From positions 12,414,887-12,474,886 of the forward strand of contig NC_064034.1 in the NCBI RefSeq assembly GCF_932526225.1: 60,000 nt of DNA. Reading direction: 5' to 3'. The translations under genes and the position numbers were made by a program. The DNA comes from Nematostella vectensis (Eukaryota; Cnidaria; Anthozoa; Actiniaria; Edwardsiidae). The notes under the pieces are model-generated. The model had not been told where the DNA came from. It was given only the letters and a program-made list of their open reading frames with translations, and ran no database searches. Position 1 is the first letter of the stretch; each line of letters opens with the position of its first letter. Positions 36,756 to 47,842 of the stretch are shown one piece after another.

Positions 36756-39700
36756 GCTATATGTTAAGTTAAATGGGTGTCTTGCATCCACATCAGATTC
36801 AGGCCCGTACCCAGAGGGGTACCCCCCCTCCCCCCCCCCCCCCCCCCCCACACACACACACAACGGCCGAAAGTCCATTTTCGGTTCTCAATAGACGTAC
36901 TATTTGTAGAGAAAACTATAAAGCATAAGCAAGATGACTCTGGTATGTCATTAATCCATAAGTCAGACTTGTATTTGTAGCCAACTCCGACAATAAGCGT
37001 CCCGTGGGGATACTGCAAAGGCAAAAAAAAATCCCTTTTTGTTATCAGAAAACTCCCTCCCTCCCTCCCCTCCCCCCACCCCAGAAAAATTAGGTCCACT
37101 TTTTTGGATTTCGCACTCCCCTCCCCCCCGAGAAAATTTCTGGTTACAGGCCTGAGATTTCATCTAAGGGACTTCGTTTCAATGACACAATTTTCACAAC
37201 ATTCGTTCTCGTCCATTTTAAAAGTGGCACATGCTAATACACGGTGTTCCCTTATCATGGCCTTGTATATAGTATGTACATGTAGCTTTTCATCATTTTA
37301 GCATTTTCTTCATTGCAGACCACGTTTCCATTTACCTGTCTCGCTAAAACACACGGATGACCCGCGAGGTGTCTCCAAACAACTTATAGCCTCCCGTCTC
37401 TCGGAGATGACGGAGCAGCTTGACGCTATTGAGCGCATCACTCAAAACATGGACAGAGAGTTCCAGAGCTCAAACGTGGTAGGACGCGTAGAAATCACCT
37501 TCGGGGGTAGAGAATGGAGCCGAGGGTACCTCGGAGACGACCCCCCCCCCCCAAAAAAAAAAAAAAAGAAAAGGAATAAGGATAGAAAGTGCCAAGGCGT
37601 CTTTCCTTTCTTGTCGCCCCTCCTTTCCCTCCTTATTTTTTATTTCCTCCTATCTGAGGGGCTTTTCTCTTGCACCCTGGGTGCTAGAGGAAATCCAGAA
37701 ATGTGAGCTTTAAATCTAACCAAATACAAACGCGTCACAATAATCCAGAATTACTGCATCTGTTGTCATGGGCTGTTCTGGGAAACGTACACTTCGAATC
37801 CAAAAGAAAAAAATGCTAGTGTGGGTCACTAGTTCGTTTAAGTCATTAAGTATTAGAATTTTCGTGGTCAACTCCATTTGCATTAAGGTTATCACATAAT
37901 GATAACGTAATCTTTTTGGCGCTTTGCGAGTTATGACTTAGGAACTTGCGCGATGTCTACACGCTATGGAAACATTTTCAGCCCAGGCTAGTATAAATAT
38001 TGTATTTCAAGATATATTATTATTGATATTGGCAACTTGTAAAACTCTGTAAATTTGAGTTGTTGCCTTTTTTTCATTAGTTACTGCGTGCTATTGAAAA
38101 CATTGGCGATGTGATGTCTCCAAGTCGCCATCAAGTAGCTGTTCGACATTCGCCCAGGCTGTCCGATCGCCGAGGACGCTCTGGATCAACTACGAAGCCT
38201 GCTAGAATCCAGCGTGACATTACACCTTGGAGACGCGAGACGACCGGTCTACTGCGCGCTAGTGATCTTAAACAACGTGGGTCACATTTTTGTTTACATG
38301 GCCAGATAGGCACTAAAAATCACGTGACTTTGTGGGTGACAGAAAAAGCTTATTTTCATTACAATTTATTTTTTCGTCTCTCCCTTTCGGAACGACGGCA
38401 TCCTTTTCTGTGTTTGTTTTGGCGTGAATTTGCAACTCAAAAAGGCACGTTATTTCTTAGTGAAATTCCCCTATTGGCCGACAAAAACTGACCGCCTTCC
38501 CCAGTGCCCTGTAGAATATTTTAGTTTGCCGTGCTGCTGTGCTAACTTGTAGAATTGTTCGGTTTCGATACGCAGATGCAGTCGATCAGTCCACAGTAGA
38601 TAATAGTGAAACAGAGCGCAAAAACGATACAAGTTTAGAAATTCAAGATACTACAGACCAACCTGATGCGGCACAAAACGAGGGAAGCGAAAATAAAGGG
38701 GGGGTTACGCGGGAAAAGGATACCCGGACAGAAAACCGGACACCTGACCGGACATCTGATGAGGAGGAGAGTGATGGTACAATTCTCGACGATACGTCAG
38801 ATAGTGACCACAAATCTTCTGTGATATCGCGTGGCTCAGCCTCTAGTCGCAAGCTGTCGAGGCATTCCCAAGAATCCGGCAACGAACATGTGTCTCAAAC
38901 TAAGAAGTAAGACAGGATCTTATATGTCTCTTGGTAGACGCATTTCGTCAGTCAGAATACAATTTTTGGCTGACTACAGTATTCATGGACCTTGTCCCAT
39001 AACACCAAAAAAATTGTTTTTTTATTTATTTTTAACTCGTCATTTTTTATTGAACTTGTTTACTTCAAGTACAGCAAAATGTTCTAGCATTTAGCGTTTA
39101 CTTGACTGCTTTGTTATGCGGAGAGTTCTGCCTTTGGGTGCAGTAGTTTCTACTGTGAATTTGCCTTTCTGGGATAAGTTGACAAGACACAAGCTAGTCA
39201 TTTCTTATTTTATAACTACCTCTAATCTTTTCACAGAACTGAGCAACAAGGGCCCTTTGATGATCCGCTGAGCAGCATAAAATTGACACCAAAAGCGCTC
39301 AAAGAAATATTTGCCGACGACAGTAAAGCCACCACAAAGTACGTCTTCGTTTCTCTTTTCTTTTCTTTTCCTGTTTGTCTTTTCTTTTCTTTTTTTTTTT
39401 AATTCTCTTCAAAAAGATAGTTTATGTAGAGATCAGAGTGAAGCTCGGGCGTCTAGCATGGCGTGTGATTATCCAAAACCATGCTTCCTTAGCAAAATAT
39501 TTTGTTGTCGCAAAACCAAGATACAAATCAGGGAATCCTCTGGATATCTTTACTTCAGGGGAAATGTGCGGTCGCCGGAAAAAAGAAAAGAGATTCGCGA
39601 ATGGATGGCGAGGAAGCGGACTCAACAGCACGCCCAGTGGCAAGGAAAGGTGGAGGAGCTGCGATCCCAGGAGCACAAGCCATTTGTCACAACAAACGAG

Positions 39701-42700
39701 GTATAGTCTTCTTCAATGCTATTCACTATCTGTTAAAGGAGGAGTCGCGTCATATGAATTGACATATAAAAAGCAAACGATTCTTACCACTGAAGAATGC
39801 AGCTTTCTACCCTAAACCTTACAGGGTTGCCTCAGTAAGTTAAAAGAATCCTTGTCCTTTCTTAAAGTGAAGATCGACACATTTTTTTTTTTCTTAGATA
39901 TAAAATACAATAACAAAAAACAGGGCCTTAGCAGGGGGTGGGGCACTGGGAGCGCGTGCCGCCCCCACCCCCCCCTCCCCAATATTTCTTGAAAATAATA
40001 AGGAAATGAACAGTAGGGACGTGACTGTGCCCCAATGTTTCCGTATCATATCCCCGAATAGTTTGAGGCCTGCTAAAGCTATGAAAAAATCAGTTTTATA
40101 CCATACTCCTTCAAGGAATCAGGAATAATTCAAACTGTTGTCCGCAGGGTCCTTCGACTTTGAAGAAGATAAAGCTTGCTGAAAAGGAACGAGAAACCAA
40201 ACGCAGGTAAATTTAGTACTTGAGCTCTTCATTTTTATCCTCTACATGATTTTCATACAAGAATCTATCAGATTCTACGGAAACCGTACCCGTGGATTTT
40301 TCTTGTGGCCATGATTATTCACTCATATTTATCTACTCTTAGAAATCGTGAACAAGGGCATATTAACGAAAGGGTGAAAGATGCATCAAATATGATCAGT
40401 GAGATGTTGTCAGAAGCAGTACCAAAAGCGGACACCCTGACCAAGATACGCTACACTCCACCCAAGCCGAAAACGAAAGCAATTACTAAGGTAGCCAACG
40501 ACAGATACGAAACAAAGACCACAAATAAGAGAGGGAAGTCTCCTAGACAAGCTAACCGCAACGTCAAGCCGATGCCAGGGCATGCCCAGGCCATAAGAGG
40601 TATTGAGGCGCACAGAGCGGGTGTAATAGGTGAGCACCCGTTGACGAGTAGTCCAATCTACCCGCCAAGCGGACGAGTTGATCCGCGATCAGAAGACAAT
40701 GCCCCTGTTTACCCGAACGATGAATTCACTCGTTTCTCGCGCGGTAGAGAGACTACTCGCTCGGTGTCGCCTAACGAGTTTGTCACCGTGAAAACTTACC
40801 GACAGCACGAGAAGGAGAAACTTCGACGGTCTCACGAGTTTGAGAGACAGATGGATTATGAACTGTCCAGGATGTCTCATCAATCGCCAACAGTCACCTG
40901 GAACCCTGCACTTAGGTAGGGATATAATGTATTATTTTTAAACGCCAGACGCTTTAATTCGTTTCCTTACAAGATTTGTTTTAACATGATGGAACATATA
41001 TATAAGTTTAGGAGATTCTGCATCATCATGTTCAATTACACCAAAAGCCAAAACAGAGTTACCAACAACAAAGTAACAGCATCACCATCCAGTGAAGCTC
41101 CCCCCCCCCCCTTCCTCTCCCCCAGCCTTTTCAAAACATTATAAGAAAATGACCAGGCATGGCTGTGCTCCCCCAGTCCTCCCCAGTACTTCGAGGCCTG
41201 CTACGGCCCTGCCATCACTAACCACCAACAATGCTGATAACAATGCACATCGCTGCTCATTCAGTCATTTTTCATACCCAATTGTTTAATACGATGTCAT
41301 TCTTTTGTTTGCCAGGTCGCTTGAGATCGACCACATTCTAGATGAGATACCAGATGGTTCCACCATAGACGAAGATCGATTCCAAGATATTCAGAGCTTG
41401 CTAAGCGATGACAGCGAACTTAAAGAGCTTCTCGCTGACGTAATTAGCTCCCAGGCCACAAGCCGTGAGCGACAGAACCGTGAAAAAGACAGTGGTCGCG
41501 ACAACGTGGGAATGAGGACTATGACCATATCCAAAGTATGTGGTGATATGTGGGGGAAGATTTACTTCAAACATTAAAGTTTTTTGCCAAGAAAAGTTTG
41601 TTGTTGTTGTTGTTGTATATATGGCATAATTGGCTGTTTTTTTAGTTTTAACTGTTTTCGGTTCGTATTTTTTTTTTGTTCGTGATTATCAAGTTCCAAC
41701 TTTGACATCAAAGAGGTACCCCTGTTAAGCGGTCACCCTAGGGACTAAGTGGTCGATCGAGGTGGCCGCTAGAAAGTACTGTTTCTGATTATATGTTTTA
41801 ATTAGCAGGGTACGCGAGGAGGACGCGCCACTTCCCTCAGCAGACGTGGCCAATCAGCTGGAGCACAGAATAGACGAGGTAAAATAACAACAAGAGGGAT
41901 GGCTCAACCACGCGGGATGTCACGCACACAAGCACTCGAAACCACAGTTACTATTGCCAGAGGAACAGCTAATAAAGCTAATCGGCAGCGATCGGGATCT
42001 CAAGGGCGTGACAGGGGTGCATCCGGGCATGGCAGGGGTGCATCAGCTGGTGGTAGGGGTGCAAGTTCAAATAGAAAAGGGGTAGCATTAGTGAGCGGAA
42101 GGGGTGCAGTCACAGGAAGTAAACCACGCCCTAATGAAAGAAAACCTCGTGTCGCGCTGCCTGATGACGACAAGCTTGTGTTTGATGTGGACGAAGTCAG
42201 CCCTTGGAATACAGGAGACAGCTTGAAGATGTCGGATGACATAGCACAACTCTTGGTGAGTGCCTTAAGGCAGATTGGTGCACTTAGCGCAGTTCGGTGC
42301 AAGCATCATTGAAAGCTAGTCGACCCGACTTGTGTGACGCGTGGTTTCGTAGGCTACGTAACCCTATGTCAATAAAAGGTTCATCTCAGGGGCCGTCCAC
42401 ACTAACACGCATTAGTTTGAATCCGTATACTTTTTGATACGTTTAGGCCTTCCGTCCACACTAACACGCGCGCTGGATCCAGCGAATCCGGATACTTTTG
42501 AAAACTCTGTCGAAAGTGAATCGAAATGAATCCGTATACTTTGGTCCGTAGTGTGGACGGTCCAATCCGTATCAAAATGAAAACGACCGCATCATATCGC
42601 GGCGCACGCTGCTTTGAGCATGCGCATATCATAAAAATGACATCACCCTGTACCTTTCAGCGTTTTCAAACGTTTGAATCCGTGTTAGTGTGGACGGCTG

Positions 42701-43220
42701 GATCCAGGCGAATACGATGCGAAAACGATAGTGTGGACGCGAATCAAGTGATGCGTTTTGGGCAAAACGAATCCGGATACTTTTGAATCCGTGTTAGTGT
42801 GGACGACCCCTCAGTAGTGAATTAAATCCGCTTGAATCACGGTGAATTTCAATCCATCCTACATTCTATTTTAAAGGATCAAATAAAACAGGGAAAGTGG
42901 TATATATTTTTTTTAGTTATGGGCGCGGAACTCACTTAATTTTCAGAGCCCAATCGATAAAGATATTCAGTTACGTTTCACCTAGAAAAGTAAAACTCAT
43001 TTCTCAAGGGCAAGGAGGTATAAGAGGGGTGGACCGTGGCGCGCGAGTAAGAGTGAAACTGTGGGATTCAGTATAATGTATTTCATCTTCTCTTTACTGT
43101 TATTTCTGGTTTCAGGCGGAAGCAAAGCAAGCCGTTGGCGACGACTTCTCAGAGAGTAGCGGAAGTGTCATGAGTAACATCGACTGGGAGGCTGTGGACA
43201 GGATCATGGATAGTATGTAG
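21161..43220 (+). CDS. CPLANE1: CPLANE1 orthologue (ciliogenesis and planar polarity effector 1), 31 exons, 3659 aa
   Basis: CPLANE1 (C5orf42/JBTS17) is a scaffold of the CPLANE complex, which supports IFT-A recruitment at the ciliary base; human mutations cause Joubert syndrome (established knowledge). Joined exons: 21161-21253, 21857-21992, 22181-22294, 22454-22624, 23377-23483, 23580-23950, 24252-24434, 24729-24929, 25205-25371, 25501-26409, 26606-27906, 28430-28712, 28944-29137, 30772-31664, 31777-31933, 32082-32334, 32454-32639, 32962-33376, 33560-34633, 34893-36073, 36196-36451, 37319-37478, 38081-38276, 38576-38906, 39237-39338, 39559-39700, 40148-40206, 40343-40915, 41316-41535, 41809-42255, 43116-43220. 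All introns read GT-AG, phases agree, and the total is 10980 nt. The start gives STSIKRKKPWSKLAWLG at residues 10-26, which resembles the human N-terminus as I recall it. A WD40-like region (FVWNKGSD, LFLWES, GHFSPDGQILAVAMN, MWWVADLQWTSDSLLL) covers about residues 1-460. Residues 515-1760 are mostly helical. Exons 19-20 hold repeats, putative LC8 motifs and a coiled coil. Exon 22 (TEQLDAIERITQNMDREF) is the likely Joubert-domain core. The end is SNIDWEAVDRIMDSM. It is longer than human (about 3197 aa). Exon 17 and exon 26 acceptors are the least certain. Confidence 0.92.
21301..21427. mobile_element. short MITE in CPLANE1 intron 1
   Basis: A 21-bp perfect terminal inverted repeat: it starts GGTTTTCAAAATCCCGTGAA at 21301 and ends with the exact complement at 21407-21427. 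The 85-bp interior is AT-rich and non-coding. Confidence 0.8.
29191..29217. repeat. 27-bp hairpin in CPLANE1 intron 13
   Basis: GGTGCTCGATAT and ATATCGAGCACC are exact complements around a 3-bp loop. Confidence 0.7.
29475..29902. mobile_element. MITE with about 50-bp inverted ends in CPLANE1 intron 13
   Basis: The left end TACACCTTTTTCAAAAAAGG and right end ending TGAAATAGGTGTA are inverted copies. They continue through GCACTTT[CG]GTTATCGCGGAT, giving about 50 bp with few mismatches. The ends abut TA dinucleotides, consistent with a Tc1/mariner-type TA target (inference). The interior has an incidental open frame and no transposase motif. Confidence 0.8.
34107..34530 (+). repeat. five-unit DLSKIKF / LLRMP protein repeat in CPLANE1 exon 19
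   Basis: DLSKI-type motifs begin at 34107, 34203, 34308, 34413 and 34515, a period of 32-35 codons. The unit is roughly PDLSKIKFPE - linker - LFLLRMPxANESW. Units 2-4 also share KKT[QP]VD[SA]KD. The motifs are coding and in frame; divergence between units indicates an older expansion. Confidence 0.9.
35449..35832 (+). other. cluster of putative LC8 (dynein light chain) binding motifs in CPLANE1 exon 20
   Basis: Short segments match LC8 anchor patterns (xTQT or GIQV types, established knowledge): KTTQT at 35449-35463, VGTQV at 35593-35607, VGIQV at 35653-35667, AAQTD at 35719-35733 and GVQVE at 35818-35832. Exon 19 adds CQTDQ (33672) and STQAD (33705). They follow a coiled coil (about 35260-35450). 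Binding is an inference. Confidence 0.45.
36354..36437 (+). repeat. perfect 42-bp in-frame tandem duplication in CPLANE1 exon 21
   Basis: 36354-36395 and 36396-36437 are identical and each encodes SHDPVTVQVMESIQ. The absence of any difference points to a recent event, possibly length-polymorphic. Confidence 0.95.
36480..36752. repeat. AT-rich microsatellite in CPLANE1 intron 21
   Basis: Long (TA)n and TATAATA runs interrupted by three copies of an ATAGCCAAACTACAGCATA-like unit (36590-36665). Confidence 0.9.
36776..37157. repeat. C-tract-rich interspersed repeat in CPLANE1 intron 21
   Basis: Starts near CAGGCCCGTACCCAGAGGGG, contains C-tracts of about 20 followed by (CA)n, and ends near ACAGGCCTG. 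The style matches other C-tract interspersed repeats of the window. The ends are approximate. Confidence 0.5.
39921..40080. mobile_element. full GGCC[GT]TAGCAGG-family MITE in CPLANE1 intron 26
   Basis: Left end CAGGGCCTTAGCAGG; right end GAGGCCTGCTAAAGCT. The interior has GGGCACTGGG, C-tracts and ATAAGGAAATGAACAG, as in the copy at 16553. About 160 bp, non-coding. Confidence 0.8.
41098..41211. mobile_element. truncated copy of the same MITE family in CPLANE1 intron 28
   Basis: The right end CCTGCTACGGCCCTG (41197-41211) and the interior word ATAAGAAAATGACCAGGCATG are kept. The left terminal repeat is missing and replaced by a C-tract. Confidence 0.7.
41995..42115 (+). other. RG-rich repeat segment in CPLANE1 exon 30
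   Basis: The frame reads repeated G-R-G-A-S type units (GRDRGAS, GHGRGAS, GGRGAS, SGRGA). RG-rich tails often bind RNA or are Arg-methylated (established for RGG/RG proteins). Its presence near the C-terminus of a CPLANE1 protein is unexpected to me. Confidence 0.7.
42386..42813. mobile_element. MITE with GGGGCCGTCCACACTAACACG ends in CPLANE1 intron 30
   Basis: The left terminus GGGGCCGTCCACACTAACAC and the right terminus ending GTTAGTGTGGACGACCCC are inverted repeats. TCA flanks both sides (42386-42388 and 42811-42813), a likely 3-bp target duplication. The phrase GTGTGGACG recurs inside. Non-coding. Confidence 0.85.
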
Positions 43221-44806
43221 AGGAACACCGAGGGATTTAACAGGGCAGTTAAGGTAAACCACGCCATGTCTGAATGAGACTACTACAGTTAAACTGCGCC
43301 ATGGTCAAGCTGGAAATATGAGTTAGACTTACTATGCTCTTGAAGTTCCGTATAGATAGGCATCGAGAAGTTAATGTGCGCTATGAAATGTGCTGCGTAT
43401 CAATTTGCTAGTGGTAGATAGAAAATCGTATTTATAAATGCGCAGTACTGTATACTTGCGTATGGCTTTATTTGGGTACCCATCTGTTGTATAAATGCCT
43501 TATGGACAGAACCCTGAGGAGTAGGTCACGCTAAAGCTAGACAAAATGATATTTAGGTCATGCTGTCGATCATCATTACTTTACGTAAATGTAAACTTTT
43601 TACTTATTCAGACATTTGGGGCTGAATAATCGTGACTCCTTTAGAATGTACACGGAAAGTACAACTTTATGGATATCACGTAATATCTAAACACAATGAT
43701 ACTTTGCTATATTTATAAGGAACAAAGTTTACTATCAAAAAATATTTATTAAAATAATGAACGCAATGATTCTAACACCACTCGATTTTTTGTCTCTTTC
43801 CTGATGGGTTAGCGCACTGTTCCGCTTTTCAGTATTAGCCCCTGTGCTATAGTAACTTAAATATTCTCTGCCTTCGAATTACTAAAATCGTTATACTTAA
43901 ATACTAAAACCGTTATACAAAACTCTGCCTTTCACTAGCCACCCCCGTACTATAGAATTACAAAGCTTATTCTTGCAAGACAGCAAGGGATCGAACGGTC
44001 TCCTCTTGCGTCACTTCCTGCCAGACAGCATTTTCACCCCTAATGCTCTCCACGTATTCAATCACCGTATCCTCAACCCATACGATCCTCTCTGCATCAC
44101 GCCAGTCACCGTCGCTAATCAAAAACCTCAACATCAAAATACCACAACACGTGATTACCACGTGATTACATAGAAATAAACAGGGCTGTTTAAAATCCTG
44201 TCCTCAGAATGAAAGTGCTAAGTACCTGCATAGCAAAAATGGGATATTTTATTTTGAGTACTTCCTAGATTTAAATATCTTCCTTATTCGTGGAATTTTA
44301 CCTTAACTTTCGACTCGTGCTACATTCGTGCTTCTGTAACTATGACTGAGTTCCGAGACTGTGACTCTAGGTGCGTTTTAGTTTAGCTGTCTGAGAATCT
44401 TGTGACTTACATTTGCTCTGACCTTGGCTCGTCACGCATTCCACTCCCAACACTACTATTTAGCTGCGTATTAGCGGATCTATATGGATTATCCGTCCCA
44501 CGGAATACGACTTGAATTTCCAAACTTGTCCATGCTTAGATTTCAGGTACATTAGGAGTGTATTAATGCCCTAATTCTAAGTGGTGTTAGGCTACGCCTA
44601 GACTTTATTGCAACTTGTTGAGCAGGGCTGTAGGGCGGGGCGCGAAATTTGAGGCCTTCTACAGCGATGAGCATGTGTTTTATGCGTGACGATTAGTCGG
44701 TATAGAGAACGAAAGCGAAAAAACAAGGGCAAAACTTACACATTATTTGGTCTTTCCCTTGCATTATGCATAATGCAAACGCACCATAATCTTACCCTTA
44801 AATACT
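43221..44806. other. CPLANE1 3' flank and intergenic
   Basis: Presumed 3' UTR. The best poly(A)-like hexamer is ATTAAA at 43748-43753, which is weak. A MITE-family end fragment (CAGGGCTGTAGGGCGGGGC) lies near 44625-44643. A 20-bp perfect palindrome TTGCATTATGCATAATGCAA lies at 44759-44778. No gene was seen. Confidence 0.4.
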
Positions 44807-45545
44807 AGGCTATCGATATGACGGCGGGTTTACCTGCGTAATCCCCTTTCGATAAGGGATTGTCCCAGGACAGCCACTTGTCAAGGGCAGCAGCCGGTTT
44901 ACAAAGAACGCAATGAGACAAACTTCGAGAGAAACGTTCTCACTGAGTGCTCTTATCCATATCGTCGTGATCTTGGCTTCTGTGAGTCAGGGTCCCCGAG
45001 TTTCACCCTGCAGGAATCGCACGCGATTCGGGAATGAGTATTTAAATGTCTGGACTACATGGCTCAAAAGCTCTCGCGAAGCTGATTTCATCCACTTTTC
45101 TGTCAGTCTTTGTACACGCTTTGCATGGCGGACACGACAACCTGTGATATGTCTTGTACGGTAATGTTCATAACAGGGACCTTATTCATGATTTAGGTGC
45201 ACCAATGATCCTTGATCCCCGCGTTTGCGCACCTGCGATGGGAAGGGCCCAACTTATCGGACAAGCTTTGTCCCCTGTTTGTCCCACTCATCCGCCAAGG
45301 GTAGGATCCTTTTTAATCTTGAACAGCAATTTATACAAAACCCTAAGCCTAACCCTAATCCCTGTGGGCCAGAGTACAGATGTTTACCATTGCAAACTTG
45401 TGATTTTTCCTGTAAGTTCTGAACAGACTGCGTAATTAAAGGCCACGTTATGAATGACGACATGCAAACTGTAAACACAATGAAAAGAGATTACGCATGT
45501 AAAATGGCGACAACTCTTACCCACCCGCCGTCATATCGATAGCCT
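44807..45545. mobile_element. inverted-repeat element of about 740 bp
   Basis: The 23 bp at 44807-44829 (AGGCTATCGATATGACGGCG...) are the exact complement of 45523-45545. Beyond that, TGCGTAATC near 44834 pairs with GATTACGCA near 45489. No transposase was recognised in between. Confidence 0.75.
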
Positions 45546-45632
45546 GATACACATTTTTTATAAGAACCTTTTTATTAGAACGTCCAGGCTGAGATCTCAC
45601 CAAATTTTAAGAACATGCTTATTAGTCTGATG

Positions 45633-45704
45633 TGTTCGAAAATGAGTTTTTTAAAACTCATTTTCGAACAGGAAAAAACATGCTTTTAAGCATGTTTTTT
45701 CCTG
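45633..45704. repeat. two adjacent perfect hairpins
   Basis: 45633-45670 is an 18-bp arm (TGTTCGAAAATGAGTTTT) with a TT loop. 45669-45704 is a 17-bp arm (CAGGAAAAAACATGCTT) with a TT loop. Both are perfect, they share two bases, and they sit at the left border of the 2.1-kb inverted-repeat element. Confidence 0.95.
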
Positions 45705-45713
45705 TTTGTGCTG

Positions 45714-47842
45714 TACAAGACCCGAAATGATCCCAGGACCCGAAACGATCCCCTAAAGAACCCCAACTGATCACAGGACCCGAAATGATCCCCAGAAGTC
45801 CCCGAAATGAATCCCAAGGAATTGCAGTAATGGACAAACAAAAGGAATGTGGAAGGATTGGCGGCTCAAATGGCTCCAAATATGAAACATTTTAGCGTTA
45901 TCTGTGTTACTATCAGTAAATTTACATTAACTAAAACCATAGTATTAAGATTTTAATATACGACTGCGCGGGAAATAGAGTGTCTGAGTCAGAAATTGTG
46001 GTCTAATAACAATTCCCGTGATAGTAATTTGAAGAACCAGACGTGAATAAATTATTTATACATAACCAGACATAAAAGAAAGTCTCCGCAGATAAGACGG
46101 GTTAACTTCTTCTATAGAGAATGGTACATTTTTGCGATTATGTTTCTCTGAATAAAAAAGATTAATGCAAAATATAGAATTGAGCTATATACCGAGATTT
46201 ATTTTGCAATTATATTTATGACATAAGCTAAATCCAATGTATAATTGGTACCTGCGAAATAGAAGGTTAACCTATATACCGAGGTTGTATTTTGCAATTA
46301 TGTTTTTTTGACATGACTGCGAAATATAGAACTCACCCTTATACCGTGGTTGGGTTTTGCAATTATGTTTTTGACATAACTGCGAAATTGAGAGTTCATT
46401 CTATGCGCTGAGGTAGATTTTTGCAATTATGTTTTGACATTACTGCAAAATTGAGAGTTCACCCTATATTCGGAGGTTGGGGTTTGCGATTATGTTTTTG
46501 ACATAGAGTTCACCCTATATACGGTACCCTGGTTCCAGAGATCAGTGTGATTCTGGTTCCTTATTCGCAGTTCCTTATTCGTCTGTTTCCTTATTCGTTC
46601 AGTTCCTTATTCAAATCCGGAGGGGTACTTACATGATACATTTTAATTCGAGTTGAAACAGTATTTAGACATTACAGTTTACTCAGAATAAGTCCAACAG
46701 CATTTTTGTCGGATAATTCTAGTTGCATTCACGTTCTCTGCTGCTAAACGGAGCTGTGAACATGAGACTATCTGCTACAAAAGGTCAAATTACGCAATGC
46801 GTACAATCGCTTTCACAAATGAATCTAGGAAAAGAGAGGAAATCTGCCTCTCATCTAATAAATGTATTTGTATATTGGGCTTTCCTTCCAAACGCTTTAA
46901 TATATCTAGAGGAGAAATATTCACGCTTTACTTGATTTGACCTTGCTAACAAAATTTGACAGATATTGCTTGTTGTCAATTAACACTTTGGCTACTAGAT
47001 AAGGCTCTGATAAAACAAATAGATTAGTGCAGATAGGAAACTGTTCCTTATTCCAAGTTAGTTTTCGCGAATAAGGAAATGGAATCTCCCAACGTCCGAT
47101 TTCGTTTTATGACTTATCCGAGTAAGGAATAGACTATGAAGAGGATTGTTAGTGTTTTCTTATCATTTCTCGATAAAGGAAATTTCGCAGTTATGCCAAA
47201 AACATAATTGCAAAACCCAACCTCCGTTTATGGGGTGAACCCTCAATTTCCCAGTTATGTCAAAAACATAATTGCAAAAATCTACCTCCGCATATAGGAC
47301 GAACTCTCCGTTTTGTCATTCCATCTTCTCGGCCAAGCCTAAAATGTGTCGGTAAATAATCGCTCGTGTGGACATGGATTTCGTGCGTAGATTTTTAGGG
47401 GTGATGTTTACCGGAATCGAGATTTATAGTGTCAGAGTCATGTGTCGGAACTGCAAATGTTTAATTAAAGTTAAAGTGTGATGGAAGGTCAAAAGTTTGG
47501 TTGTTTTGAGCAAGGCTGTGCTATATTTATGTTGTATTCCTTTCAGTAGCATTTATTCTGTTTATGGGTTTACAGCTGGGGCAATGTAATAAATAGAAGT
47601 ACTGTATTGGTAGTTAAGTTTTTTAAATCACGTTGTTTAGAAAGAGTCGCTGTAAACCCTTAATTATGCTTTAAGAATTGCAAGTAATTGCTTATGCTTT
47701 CCCTTTGTCCATTACTGCAATTCCTTGGGGTTGATTTCGGAGATCTCGGTATCATTTCGGGTCCCGGGATCAGTTGGGGTACTTTTGGGGATCATTTCGG
47801 GTCGTGGGATCGTTCTGGGATCATTTCTGGTCCTGTAGTCTC
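45714..47842. mobile_element. 2.1-kb long-inverted-repeat element with internal minisatellites
   Basis: The left arm (about 45714-45856) has repeated GACCCGAAATGATCCC and then AAGGAATTGCAGTAATGGAC. The right arm (about 47697-47842) is its inverted copy, ending GGGATCATTTCTGGTCCTGT. Inside the left arm are six units of about 65 bp with GCAATTATGTTTTTGACATA (46132-46510); two inverted units lie at 47187-47285. CCTTATTCG words (46555-46610) and CGAATAAGG (47068) also mirror each other. No protein was recognised, so it is non-autonomous. Confidence 0.8.
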
